DNA from: Merluccius polli
Taxonomy: Eukaryota; Chordata; Actinopteri; Gadiformes; Merlucciidae
Assembly: GCA_030340625.1 (NCBI GenBank)
Contig: JAOPHQ010004858.1
Span: 149,001 to 213,000, forward strand
DNA length: 64,000 nucleotides
Direction of reading: 5' to 3'
Shown here: piece after piece, positions 20,131-31,090 of the stretch
Numbering within the stretch: the stretch's first letter is position 1
How the letters are laid out: the number at the start of each line of letters is the position of its first letter
Notes under the pieces: generated by a model
Database searches by the model: none
Told to the model about the DNA's origin: nothing
The model's input: only the letters and a program-made list of their open reading frames with translations
Program-made: the position numbers and the translations under genes

Positions 20131-20867
20131 ATCTTCTACCATCATGTTCTCAACATCTGGTTTACTATCTTTTTTTATGCTCATGCCTACCATATAGGCC
20201 TATATTATTACCATTATTACACCCTGCAACTAATTATCTTTATTCACAGAAAACAGAATTAACCTATTCAGTAAAAATGCAAATGCCGAGTTTGAACAAA
20301 CTGAATACGAAAACTGACACACATTTCCACCCTAATCCATTATTAATTGAACAAACAACAGGCGTGACTTAGATGACTATAACTTTCTATTCGACTATGA
20401 CAAGCCCACTTTATAGAGTGGGCATGTCATAGTCATTATATTTAGTCATAGTCATTGTCATTGATAATACAACATGTTCGTAAATGCAACAAAAGCAAAT
20501 ATACTCCTCCTATACTACTCCAAATACATGTCAGTAGCCTAAAGCAGTTAGTGATGGTGTAAATAATCCACCTTGAATCCAGCTTCATAACGTATTGTTG
20601 AATACTGTGAATACGGTGCACATGGCGGATAATGACACATTACACATGGACCATTATCCATGCTGTGAAAGTGCAATGAAAGAGTGTGTCCATACACAGC
20701 GAGGGAGCGTTATTACTGGCATTCCTTCTGCTGTGCAAGCATGTCACACCTGACAAACTGCAGCTGGTTGTGAACTGTTTGAATATATTTCTAGACAAAC
20801 AGGAACACAAATATATTGGGAATGATACACTGCAATGACGATCTTTGTTTTAAAAATGTGGTTAACT
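20131..20867. other. intergenic, no gene seen
   Basis: AT-rich sequence with no open frame, microsatellite or recognised mobile element. It includes a local inverted stretch around CTATGACAAGCCCACTTTAT (20394) and TAGAGTGGGCATGTCATAG. Confidence 0.4.
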
Positions 20868-20875
20868 GCAGTAGG

Positions 20876-21644
20876 CATGGGCGTCACCATAATATAATTG
20901 GGGGGGGACACGTCCCCCCCACCCTTGTAAAAAAGTCGTTTGGACCCCCCCACATTTACCATCAAAAATATTAGTGCATGACTGGTCTACTAGTCCAGCG
21001 TTCTTTCCATTGCTTCACAATCAAATCCGTTCCACTTTATCAGTAGGGGGAATACCCATAGAAATAAAAATCCGCGTTTTACAGTTTTTTTTAACACACA
21101 AAGCAGCATCACGCACTGAAGCAAGCCTATGTTGAGAGTCGGATTAACGACAGCAATAGACTTCAGCAACACAGACTGAACACAGTCATTGTCAAAATGT
21201 CCAGCTTTAGCTGAAAAGGCTTTCTTTCAGTTCAGATATTTAGCGTATTAGTGCCAGGTCATGTTAGATTGGTAACTTGCTAATTTCATCAAAACGATTA
21301 AAACGTAGCCTGATCGTGTGATCGTAACACACCCCGGACCTACGACTGGCGGGGGGGGGGGGGGGGGGGTGCGCGCGAAATAAATCTCACGTACCCCCTG
21401 GAGTGCCTTCAAGTACCCCCATTTGAGAACCACTGGCCTAGCCTACCAGGAAACCTGCTGGTCTCCAACATTGACTATTCGACAGGCGAGATGGACATAA
21501 GGACTTGGTAAAATGAAACAAGGTAAAAATGCACCAGAATGCGGGAAATTGCATCTACTTCTTTCAAATTTTTCGAGGGGAGGACCCCCAGACCCCCCCT
21601 CATAGTATGTCCCCCCCATTCTCAAAAACGTAATGACGCCCTTG
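20876..21644 (+). mobile_element. small transposon copy A
   Basis: The left end is CATGGGCGTCACC. The right end, inverted, is CAAGGGCGTCATT. G-run/C-run arms (GGGGGGGGACACGTCCCCCC) follow the left end. It carries about 680 bp absent from copy B, including what looks like the right end of a hAT element at 21384-21436 (inverse CAGTGGTTCTCAAATGGGG) after a G run. Confidence 0.75.
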
Positions 21645-22504
21645 GTTTCATATTAGGGTTAAGGTTTGATATTAGGGTTAGGGTTTCAGAATGGAAGGTC
21701 ACAATGACTCAGGACCAAGACTGGCGTGTTCGGCTTCCCCATAAACCATGGGGTAGACATCGGCTCTGAGTCTTTACGACCTTCAGAAGAAAAGTTATTC
21801 AAGAAAAACTAACTACCACTTACCCTAATGTTAATGGGTTTCATATTAGGGTTAAGGTTTGATATTAGGGTTAGGGTTTCAGAACGGAAGGTCGCAATGA
21901 CTCAGGACTAAGACTGGCGTGTTGGGCTTCCCCATAAAGCATGGGGCAGACATCGGCTCTGAGTCTTTACGACCTTCAGAAGAAAAGTTATTCAAGAAAA
22001 ACTAACTACCACTTACCCTAATGTTAATGGGTTTCATATAGGGTTAAGGTTTGATATTAGGGTTAGGGTTTCAGAACGGAAGGTCGCAATGACTCAGGAC
22101 CAAGACTGGCGTGTTCGGCTTCCCCATAAACCATGGGGCAGACATCGGCTCTGAGTCTTTACGACCTTCAGAAAAAAGGTTATTCAAGAAAAACTAACTA
22201 CCACTTACCCTAATGTTAATGGGTTTCATATAGGGTTAAGGTTTGATATTAGGGTTAGGGTTTCAGAACGGAAGGTCGCAATGACTCAGGACCAAGACTG
22301 GCGTGTTCGGCTTCCCCATAAACCATGGGGCAGACATCGGCTCTGAGTCTTTACGACCTTCAGAAAAAAAGTTATTCAAGAAAAACTAACTACCACTTAC
22401 CCTAATGTTAATGGGTTTCATATTAGGGTTAAGGTTTGATATTAGGGTTAATGTTTCAGAACGGAAGGTCGCAATGACTCAGGATCAAGACTGGCGTGTT
22501 CGGC
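21645..22504 (+). repeat. 192-bp satellite, first block (~4.5 units)
   Basis: The spacing of the ATGTTAATGGG landmark is 192 bp (21828, 22021, 22213, 22405). Each unit contains ATTAGGGTTAAGG and ATTAGGGTTAGGG, which are telomere-like, plus ATGACTCAGGACCAAGACTG and CATCGGCTCTGAGTC. Units are nearly identical, pointing to recent amplification. Confidence 0.95.
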
Positions 22505-25500
22505 TCCTCACCAGTAGTCAGAACATTTTAGCAGCATCAAAAAATTCATCCGTTTCATTATTAAAGCAATCATGGGACTACAGCATAACACATTCCGAAC
22601 TTATAATGCATTGTATTGACAACCGTGAAGCATACTGTGTATTTAATAATTCAACATTCAAGTAAAACAGGTGCCATGTCCTCCTAGACACAGGTGCCGA
22701 ACTCCAGGAAAACAGGTACCACAGCCTGATCAAGTCGGGGCGTTCCACTGTCCCCTGCACACTCTCGGGTACACCTGGTCACCTTTCTCCACCCTGGTTG
22801 GTGGTCCATCCTTTGGCTCTGCACTCTGTTTCTCGGAAATGTCAGTTTCTTGAATGTCCCGTTCACTCTTTCCACCATTCCCAGTGAATGTAACTTAACC
22901 GCTGTTTGATGGGTAACTGCTGCACCACCCGGTGTTGGCGCTGTAGTTTTGACACGGCGGTGGAAAAAGCTAACAAGTTAAGGTATTAAACACAGCATAA
23001 CAGCATTAGGCGTTGGCGTAGTAATTCCCAATTTTCTATGTCAATAAACTATTTAGCTTATGTATTAGATCCTTTCCCAACAGATTGCTGAAGTATTTCC
23101 CAATGATTACTTTAACCTGGTCCTTGCAAATGTTTAAAGAACATATGTCTGACTTATGCAAATTCAACACTTAAACAAATAAAACAAAAAAAACAAAAAA
23201 TCTAAATGCACAAATATTCCCCCCTTGTAAATAAAATGTAAAAATATTTCCCTCCTTGAAAATAAAATACTCTTGAAAATAAAATGCAAAAATAGTCCCT
23301 CCTTGAAATAAAATACACTACTTAAAATAAAATGCACTACTCATTCCCCCTCGTGACTTTGAAAAAGTCACGCAAAATTAACACAAAGTTAAGCATGTTG
23401 CATTCATTCTTCCCGCTTGTATTGACCATATTGATGATATCATAAAATATATGCATATGACAGTGATTCTGGGTCCTAGTTTATCAAGCTTTTGGAACAA
23501 CTATTTTAGTCTTCTAGCATTACCTTTGGATCTCATGCCCACATTATTTTATTTACTCTTAGACTAATTAAACTTATTCAATTGTTCTAATAAGGCCAAA
23601 TTCATGAGCTAGTCTCACCCCACCGGAAGAGCTCTTTCCAGTTATCCTTTCAGCAGCTGAAGAGAGGTCTGCCCAGGTCGGGTTACCATCATCCAGTCGA
23701 AAACCACCTCTAGGAGATGAAAAAAATCATGACGGTAGAGAAGATCTCACCCCCCCATCAGGATGAAGCACTTCTCTGCAATCCAGTCACTGCCAATGCA
23801 CAACAAATCATAATTATAGAGTGTTAACATCTGACAACATCAATCGCTTGTGAATAATCAATCATTAAAAGAATCAAAAGAAAATTAAAAATATAGTGTA
23901 AAAACACATCACATTCAGATAAGACCGTCAACCATGTTGCCTCCTAATATGAAACTTATCAACCGCTGGTAACAGGAATGTTCCTGCTGTTCATTTTGTG
24001 TATGGAGTCCATTTCAATGTCCAAATATGAGTTTGAGTCCATTTAGGGCAGGAACCCCAGATCAACTGTCCTCTCTCTAATGGACCCCCCTCCATTGTCC
24101 TGGGGGAAGAGAGACCAGAACCAACCAGTATCTTTGCAGAAAAACATCTAACACAATACAACCAACAATATGTAGACAGTGGTTTCTATTATGTAATTAT
24201 AGATCAGGCATGTCTTAATCCTATATGGTCTTATATCATTACTAATCTAAGTAGTTCAAACCATATGTGAAAGTTATATCAAAACAAACTTGCATACAAA
24301 GGTGAGTCAACCAATAGGTGAATATGGTGAATGAAGTTAAAATTGAATATATATATAGCCACACACAATCATTGAATAGTTTTGCTTACTAAAAATGGAT
24401 ATGGCTCAAATAAACCAACCTCAATTTCCTCATTGTCATCGCCCAAGTCACCTCTAATAATCAAATGGCACCTGTGTGTGTGTCCCAGGTGAAAACCCTC
24501 TGGTCCATCTAAGAATCATAACCTCAGCAATGGTCAGCATCATTGAGCAAAAACAAAACATCGTACATAAAAACAAGACAATGGACACCACATTATGGAG
24601 GTAAACTGAGCAACCCAAAAATTGACTGGATTAATTGTTACACCCCTACACTGTGTATCAGGTTATGACTCTACCACACTCCCATATCGTCGCTTGAGGC
24701 GGGAGAAAAGTCCCTGGACTGTTACCAGTCCCCAGCGCTGGTTGACCCCTGGACTACTGTGGACGAGTGGTAGAAGAGATAACTTCTGATTTAAATGAAA
24801 CTATCAGATAGGGCCGTATTATGCCCATCAACCATCTTATGCACAAAGACTCATGAGGGGGTACCAGGGGTTCGGGGCTTCATGTGACGTGACTGAGCTG
24901 TTGGTCTGCTATTTGTCCTATAAAGCACAAAACACTTACACAAACAGTTAAAAGTATAAAACAAATACACAAAGAAAACAAATAAACAGGAAACAAAACA
25001 AATAACAGACATATATACATAGTTGACCTGATCTTTAACCGTCCTAATATTCGCATCGCTTTCTTCATTATGTTTCATGTCTATTATTATTATTATTATT
25101 ATTATTATCATTAACATCATTATTATTATTACCACTACTATTATAACTATAATGCCTCCCTCTATCTCTTGACCACGTTTCTTCCTTTCCCTTTTCACTT
25201 TCTCTGACTTTTCTTTCACTTTCTCTGACTTTTCTTTCACTTTCTCTGACTTTTCTTTCACTTTCTCTGACTTTTCTTACGCTTATCTCTCCTTCTATCC
25301 TTCTATTTACTTCCCTCTGTCTTTCTAAATAAATCCTTTTGTTTTAAGAATCACCACTTACTGTCCCCATCTCATTGTGTCCTGTCCAACTTCCCTTTCC
25401 TCCTTTGTTAACCTTATAATTTCTTATCATTAATAAAAACAAAAAGAGGTGTTCATGATCTTTCTTTGGAAGGGGCATGGAGGTCCCCTCCTTCTCTTAA

Positions 25501-27042
25501 GGGTAAAGGAAAGAATAAAACAAAGAGTTAATGTCAATTTTAACACCTTCCTATTACTGACAAGTTGATGCTTATGAATAATCAGTTTTTACACAACAAC
25601 ACTTTTTATCGCAGTAATGACATCTGTTAACATAGTTATTTATAAATGTATACGTCTAGATAATAACATTAAACCAAATTATTGTATTGGGCTCCATTCT
25701 GCCTTCTCCCCTTGCATTCTAGGAGCGCACAACTTCATTCACACTCCATTCACACTTGCAAACGCAGACTGGCAAACGCCATTCCTTTGTCCCCTTCTTC
25801 ATGGTCAGTCGTCGGGGGAGGGGGAGGGGGAAAGTCTGGGTAGGGGTAGGGGTGGTCGAGGGGTAGGGGGTCTTGGGGGCCATTTTGGGGACTCCCAAAA
25901 TGGCTGACAGGGATTTGTAATCTATGCTCCCTGCTGTGTTACTAGGCCTACCAGTTAATATTGTGTATATGCCCAACTATGTGTGTGCCCATATGTACAA
26001 GTGCTCCAACTCCACTTGCACTGTTGGGTATATGTCTATAGGTCAGATAGATGAGTTTACCGTCTCTCCCTAGACTTAGCATAGCTCCACGTGGGCCAAA
26101 TGGCTAAGAACAATGAGCCATAAACCACCCCCCGTGGTGGGCTATCTTCAGTTCTAAATACCTAACATGTCCGCTATCCCCACGTGTTAGCTTATGTGGC
26201 TAGTAGCACAAGAATGCTATCATGCTTCTGTTAAGAACAAAGACCCATATGAGATAACCCACGTGTTGGGCTATCGTCAGTTACATGTACCATATTCTGC
26301 AGACAAAGCTAAGATGCACCCTAGCAAAGTTAGCAAGCGTTAGCACATACAGGATTATGTACACAAACGTGGGTTATTGTGTTTCATGCAAGTTAGCGTA
26401 GTTCTTTGAGAATGCAGTGTTAGTAACAATGTTAGTAGCGATGTTAGTAGCAATCGATCTCCGTTTTCCACTCTCCTATACTCTAGGGGTTATACCCCAA
26501 ATTTATATTCCCAGGTTTGTACTGAGTTTTAATTTTTTTTATTATTATTATTTTTTATTTTTTTATTTTTTATTTTTATACTCTAAAGCTCCGTGCCGAG
26601 TTTTTTTTTTATACTCCCAGGTTTGTACTAAGTTTTAAATTTTATACTCTAAAAGCTCCGTGCCGAGTTTTTTTAGCCTCCCAGGCTCCGTGCCGAGGTT
26701 ACAGGTTATACATTTTTTAATAATAAAATATACGATACTGGCCCTTTGCTTCTTCTAATGGTCGTAAATGACGACAAAATATCATTTAACTAATTCCCAA
26801 TCAGAGTTGAGCGCCTGTTCATTTTCCTCGTCGGCTTAACTGTAACGACTATGGACCGGAGAACCAGGGCTTTGCAACAACACACACCAGCCACCTCTGC
26901 CACATAATGTCTCTATATCTATCCATCTATCTATTCTATGCAGATTTGGTCAGGCTCTGCTTACCTGGTTTAATGGCCAGCCAGCGACAGAAGTGGAAGT
27001 TGTGTGCCGCTCCATAGCTCCGCTCTCTCGGTCCGGCTCCTT
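22505..27042 (-). mobile_element. non-coding interior of an LTR element inserted in the satellite
   Basis: It follows on from the 27071-27459 LTR and primer-binding site on the minus strand. No gag, pol or env frame is visible over 4.5 kb. The region holds AT-rich DNA, a 21-bp tandem repeat, short repeated blocks with CCACGTG (26080-26370) and GCTCCGTGCCGAG repeats (26587-26695). I could not find a second LTR. It resembles a large non-coding retrotransposon derivative, but separate fragments are equally possible. Confidence 0.4.
25200..25278. repeat. 21-bp tandem repeat, ~4 copies
   Basis: Unit TCTCTGACTTTTCTTTCACTT, with period 21 by position of TCTCTGACT (25201, 25222, 25243, 25264). The apparent Lys/Glu-rich reading frame on the minus strand is a product of this repeat. 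Confidence 0.9.
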
Positions 27043-27067
27043 CCTCGAATCACGCCGGGGGTCACCA
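27043..27067 (-). promoter_or_regulatory. primer-binding site, tRNA-Trp type
   Basis: Three bases inside the LTR, the minus strand reads TGGTGACCCCCGGCGTGATT followed by CGAG. This closely matches the complement of the tRNA-Trp 3' end (TGGTGACCCCGACGTGATTT, from memory). It fixes the LTR as a 5' LTR on the minus strand. Confidence 0.65.
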
Positions 27068-27070
27068 AAT

Positions 27071-27459
27071 TGTGGGGTTGTGCTCCGAGGAAGAAGGCCG
27101 CCGACAATAGGATCGCTTTAACTCACTTTATTTGTTTAGTATTATTATTTAATCTATGAAGCAGAAGGAGGGGTATTGTATAAGTTCACGCGTGGAGAAC
27201 CCCCAAGCGTTGCATCCTCAGTAGCTTTGCATCCGTCCCGATGCGCTGCCTGGGGGGGTTCTGACTTGAGCCGGCGACTTCCGCCGGTAGTCACTGGGCA
27301 GGAGGCGTGGCCTCCATGACGCACAATGGCTAGCGTTAAGCGCCGCCCCCAGTATATTGTTTGCCGCCATCATGTGTTGAGGTGCAGTTACTACAACTTG
27401 TATATTTATTACTACTCTTTTGAGCTGCTGATACATATGCTTATTATTTATCCGCAACA
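27071..27459 (-). mobile_element. LTR (389 bp) of the element inserted in the satellite
   Basis: On the minus strand it starts TGTTGCGG and ends CCCCACA, with AACAAATAAAGTGAG near the 3' end. It matches the solo LTR in acod1 intron 4 over its length and has an uninterrupted site where that copy holds an hAT. Satellite DNA begins directly at 27460. Confidence 0.85.
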
Positions 27460-28734
27460 GGACCAAGACTAGCGTGTTCGGCTTCCCCATAAACCATGGG
27501 GTAGACATCGGCTCTGAGTCTTTACGACCTTCAGAAGAAAAGTTATTCAAGAAAAACTAACTACCACTTACCCTAATGTTAATGGGTTTCATATTAGGGT
27601 TAAGGTTTGATATTAGGGTTAGGGTTTCAGAACGGAAGGTCGCAATGACTCAGGACCAAGACTGGCGTGTTCGGCTTCCCCATAAACCATGTGGCAGACA
27701 TCGGCTCTGAGTCTTTACGACCTTCAGAAAAAAAGTTATTCAAGAAAAACTAGCTACCACTTACCCTAATGTTAATGGGTTTCATATTAGGGTTAAGGTT
27801 TGATATTAGGGTTAGGGTTTCAGAACGGAAGGTCACAATGACTCAGGACCAAGACTGGCGTGTTCGGCTTCCCCATAAACCATGGGGTAGACATCGGCTC
27901 TGAGTCTTTACGACCTTCAGAAGAAAGATTATTCAAGAAAAACTAACTACCACTTACCCTAATGTTAATTGGTTTCATATTAGGGTTAAGGTTTGATATT
28001 AGGGTTAGGGTTTCAGAAGGGAAGGTCGCAATGACTCAGGACCAAGACTGGCGTGTTCGGCTTCCCCATAAACCATGGGGCAGACATCGGCTCTGAGTCT
28101 TTACGACCTTCAGAAAAAAAGTTATTCAAGAAAAACTAACTACCACTTACCCTAATGTTAATGGGTTTCATATTAGGGTTAAGGTTTGATATTAGGGTTA
28201 GGGTTTCAGAACGGAAGGTCACAATGACTCAGGACCAAGACTGGCGTGTTCGGCCTCCACTTAAACCATGGGGTAGACATCGGCTCTGAGACTTTACGAC
28301 CTTCAGAAGAAAAGTTATTCAAGAAAAACGAACTACCACTTACCCTAATGTTAATGGGTTTCATATTAGGGTTAAGGTTTGATATTAGGGTTAGGGTTTC
28401 AGAACGGAAGGTCGCAATGACTCAGGACCAAGACTGGTGTGTTCGGCTTCCCCATAAACCATGGGGCAGACATCGGCTCTGAGTCTTTACGACCCTCAGA
28501 AAAAAAGTTATTCAAGAAAAACTAACTACCACTTACCCTAATGTTAATGGGTTTAATATTAGGGTTAAGGTTTGATATTAGGGTTAGGGTTTCAGAACGG
28601 AAGGTCACAATGACTCAGGACCAAGACTGGCGTGTTCGGCTTCCCCATAAACCATGGGGTAGACATCGGCTCTGAGTCTTTACGACCTTCAGAAAAAAAG
28701 TTATTCAAGAAAAACGAACTACCACTTACCCTAA
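27460..28734 (+). repeat. 192/193-bp satellite, second block
   Basis: About 6.6 units with the landmark ATGTTAAT at 27576, 27769, 27962, 28155, 28348 and 28541 (period 193). Units are nearly identical to the first block, same orientation. Confidence 0.95.
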
Positions 28735-29119
28735 CGGTGTGTTCCCACCAAACGCGATGACGCTTCATCGCGCGTCGAGATTACATGTAAAGTCAATGCA
28801 AACACGCGATTAGACGCGTCATCGCGCCGGGCGATGCGATGGACGCGATAGCGCGGCGCGATGGACGCGTTGGCCGCGAAAAATCGCTTCCATCGCGTCG
28901 CCTGGCGCGATGACGCTTCATCGCTCGAGTTGAAATAATTGAACTTTTGCGGCGAATTCGCGTGAAGACGCGCCGCGACAGCCAATCAGCTTTGAGATCG
29001 TCACCGACGTGCTGACGTGCTGACGTACGGACGTACACAGTGTTGCACAATGATACATGTTTTATATGATATATTATATGATATTATATTATATATTGAC
29101 CATAATCAAAGTTGGGGGG

Positions 29120-29156
<37 letters not shown>

Positions 29157-29460
29157 TCTTTTTTACTTCTTTTTTTTTAGCGATTGTTTTCCACTGGATA
29201 ACAACGAGGTTATGGCCGGCTATGAAGCACCAGTTCTGGGCAGAGCAGGTGGTTATCTCAGCCATGGTCGACGAGAGAATGAAATGGCGGAAGAAATGTT
29301 GTTGTTTGGGCGGGCTCGTCGCCCGATGCGATGCCGCGATGCCGCGATGAGGTGTTTTTTGGCATATTGGACCAGCGTCAAAACTGGAGCGTCTAGCGCG
29401 ACGCGATTTCATTTTACGCGCGAATAAATCGCGTTCATCGCGTTTGGTGGGAACACAGCG
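28735..29460. mobile_element. PIF/Harbinger-type non-autonomous element in the satellite
   Basis: The terminal inverted repeats are CGGTGTGTTCCCACCAAACG and, inverted from the right end, CGCTGTGTTCCCACCAAACG. It is flanked by TAA (28732-28734 and 29461-29463), the 3-bp TWA duplication typical of Harbinger; the interrupted satellite reads CCCTAATG when joined. The ends are CpG-rich with repeated GCGATG. A CA microsatellite is at about 29120-29154. No transposase is visible. Confidence 0.8.
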
Positions 29461-29979
29461 TAATGTTAATGGGTTTCACATTAGGGTTAAGGTTTGATAT
29501 TAGGGTTAGGGTTTCAGAAGGGAAGGTCGCAATGACTCAGGACCAAGACTGGCGTGTTCGGCTTCCCCATAAACCATGGGGCAGACATCGGCTCTGAGTC
29601 TTTACGACCTTCAGAAAAAAAGTTATTCAAGAAAAACGAACTACCACTTACCCTAATGTTAATGGGTTTCATATTAGGGTTAAGGTTTGATATTAGGGTT
29701 AGGGTTTCAGAACGGAAGGTCACAATGACTCAGGACCAAGACTGGCGTGTTCGGCTTCCCCATAAACCATGGGGCAGACATCGGCTCTGAGTCTTTACGA
29801 CCTTCAGAAAAAAAGGTATTCAAGAAAAACTAACTACCACTTACCCTAATGTTAATGGGTTTCCCATAAACCCATAAACCATGGGGGCAGACATCGGCTC
29901 TGAGTCTTTACGACCTTCAGAAAAAAAGTTAGTTAAGAAAAACGAACTACCACTTACCCTAATGTTAATGGGTTTCATA
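29461..29979 (+). repeat. 192-bp satellite, third block with a shortened unit
   Basis: It continues in phase after the Harbinger element. One unit is truncated around 29860-29880, where CCCATAAACCCATAAACC joins two partial units. Confidence 0.9.
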
Positions 29980-30068
29980 CATGGGCGTCACCATAATATA
30001 ATTGGGGGGGGACACGTAATATGTCATAATATGTCCCCCCCACTCTCAAAAATGTGATGGCGCCCTTG
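29980..30068 (+). mobile_element. small transposon copy B (89-bp deletion form)
   Basis: It has the same left 36 bp and same right end as copy A, joined directly. Ends: CATGGGCGTCACC and CAAGGGCGCCATC (inverse). Confidence 0.85.
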
Positions 30069-30784
30069 GCAGTAGGTAAAGTGCATGTGTGTTAGTTGAC
30101 TAATAAAAAATAGTGGTAAGAGACTGTCCCCAAAAAAGTGGATGATCCAACAACTGATGAAGCCCCACCTCTTGCAAGCATCGTCTCTTTAAAATGTCAA
30201 ACTGTGTTGTGACAGGGAGGGGGAAAAATACTCACGCAAGATAATAATAATTGACAAGATAATTCAAATTTGACTCATGGGTCAATCAGTGTTTTCTACT
30301 TATAAAAGCGCATATTCCAATTGACTTCCATGGCATTAACTAATTAAATGTCAAATCATGAAGAACGTTATACAAATCATTATTGCCACGAACTCCTACC
30401 AAATGCGAGTACAATGGAAACAATTAACAGTATTGTTCATTGGAAATACGAAGAGAGATGCAGTAACTATAATGTAATGTTATTGGGGGGTAAACAATCA
30501 TTTATTTTATTTATGAATTCATAATTATATGAATTATATCATCCCACACATTTTCAATGACAAGGTAGACAGGAGCAGGGAAGATATCTGATGAACAGAT
30601 GTGCGAAAATGTAGTTGAGTAAATGACATGCTGTCAAACATTTTTTTTTGCGTGGCGACCCCTGTCAGAAGATTGGCTCCTCTTTGGCTGACCTTCCTCT
30701 CTCTCTGTGGCGCTCGCAGCGAGGCAACGCTGTTTTGATTCCATGCATTCGTTGCTGAACTCTTCTTAACCTCCATGTTTTTTT

Positions 30785-30895
30785 ACATCATGGTAAATGG
30801 ACTGCATTCATATAGCGCTTTGTATGACTAATCAAAGCACTTTACAATTATTACCTCACATTCACCCATTCATAAACACATTCATACTCCGACGG
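30785..30895. repeat. teleost interspersed repeat
   Basis: It contains GGTAAATGGACTGCATTCAT followed by ATAGCGCTTTGTATGACTAA and CTCACATTCACCCATTCAT, a string I recognise as very common in fish genomes. Confidence 0.7.
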
Positions 30896-31033
30896 CGGGT
30901 CATCAGTGTCTTTTACGTCTGATTCCTCCGCGCACCACCACAGTGACTCCAGAGTCCAGACCCAAAGGCTTCATAATCCCACTCAGGTGTCATATATGTT
31001 ACATATGTGGTTTGATTTTTCAACGTTTTCCCT

Positions 31034-31090
31034 TTGCCAGGCCATGATAAGAATTTGTTCTCAACTAACTCGCTGGGAAAAATAAAGGTT
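31034..31090. repeat. fish repeat tail (AAGAATTTGTTCTCAACT...AATAAAGG)
   Basis: Resembles the shared 3' tail of fish interspersed repeats ending in AAAATAAAGGTT, followed by (GAT)n at 31090-31102. Confidence 0.5.

Larger units (their letters stand above)
20868..30076. mobile_element. 9.2-kb composite: satellite array between two direct copies of a small transposon
   Basis: Order: 8-bp GCAGTAGG (20868-20875), transposon copy A (20876-21644), GTTTCATA (21645-21652), 192-bp satellite array with nested insertions, GTTTCATA (29972-29979), copy B (29980-30068), GCAGTAGG (30069-30076). Outer flanks match each other and inner flanks match each other; both are perfect 8-mers. This is expected if an element that had inserted in the satellite became joined to a second target. 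The two routes are movement of the A-satellite-B unit as one macrotransposon, or recombination of a satellite circle carrying the element with a resident copy. Confidence 0.85.

Noticed and set aside
20988..21436. A complete hAT element inside copy A (CAGCGTTCTTTCC to GAGAACCACTG)
   Set aside because: Only the right end is convincing; the left end and the expected 8-bp duplication do not match well enough.
24851..25261. Lys/Glu repeat protein on the minus strand
   Set aside because: Encoded by a 21-bp tandem repeat and adjacent AT-rich microsatellite; no domain and no gene context.
22405..29790. Recurrent 78-86-codon frames starting MLMGFILGLRFDIRV or MFG
   Set aside because: They are the translated 192-bp satellite unit, repeated in step with it, and not a gene family.
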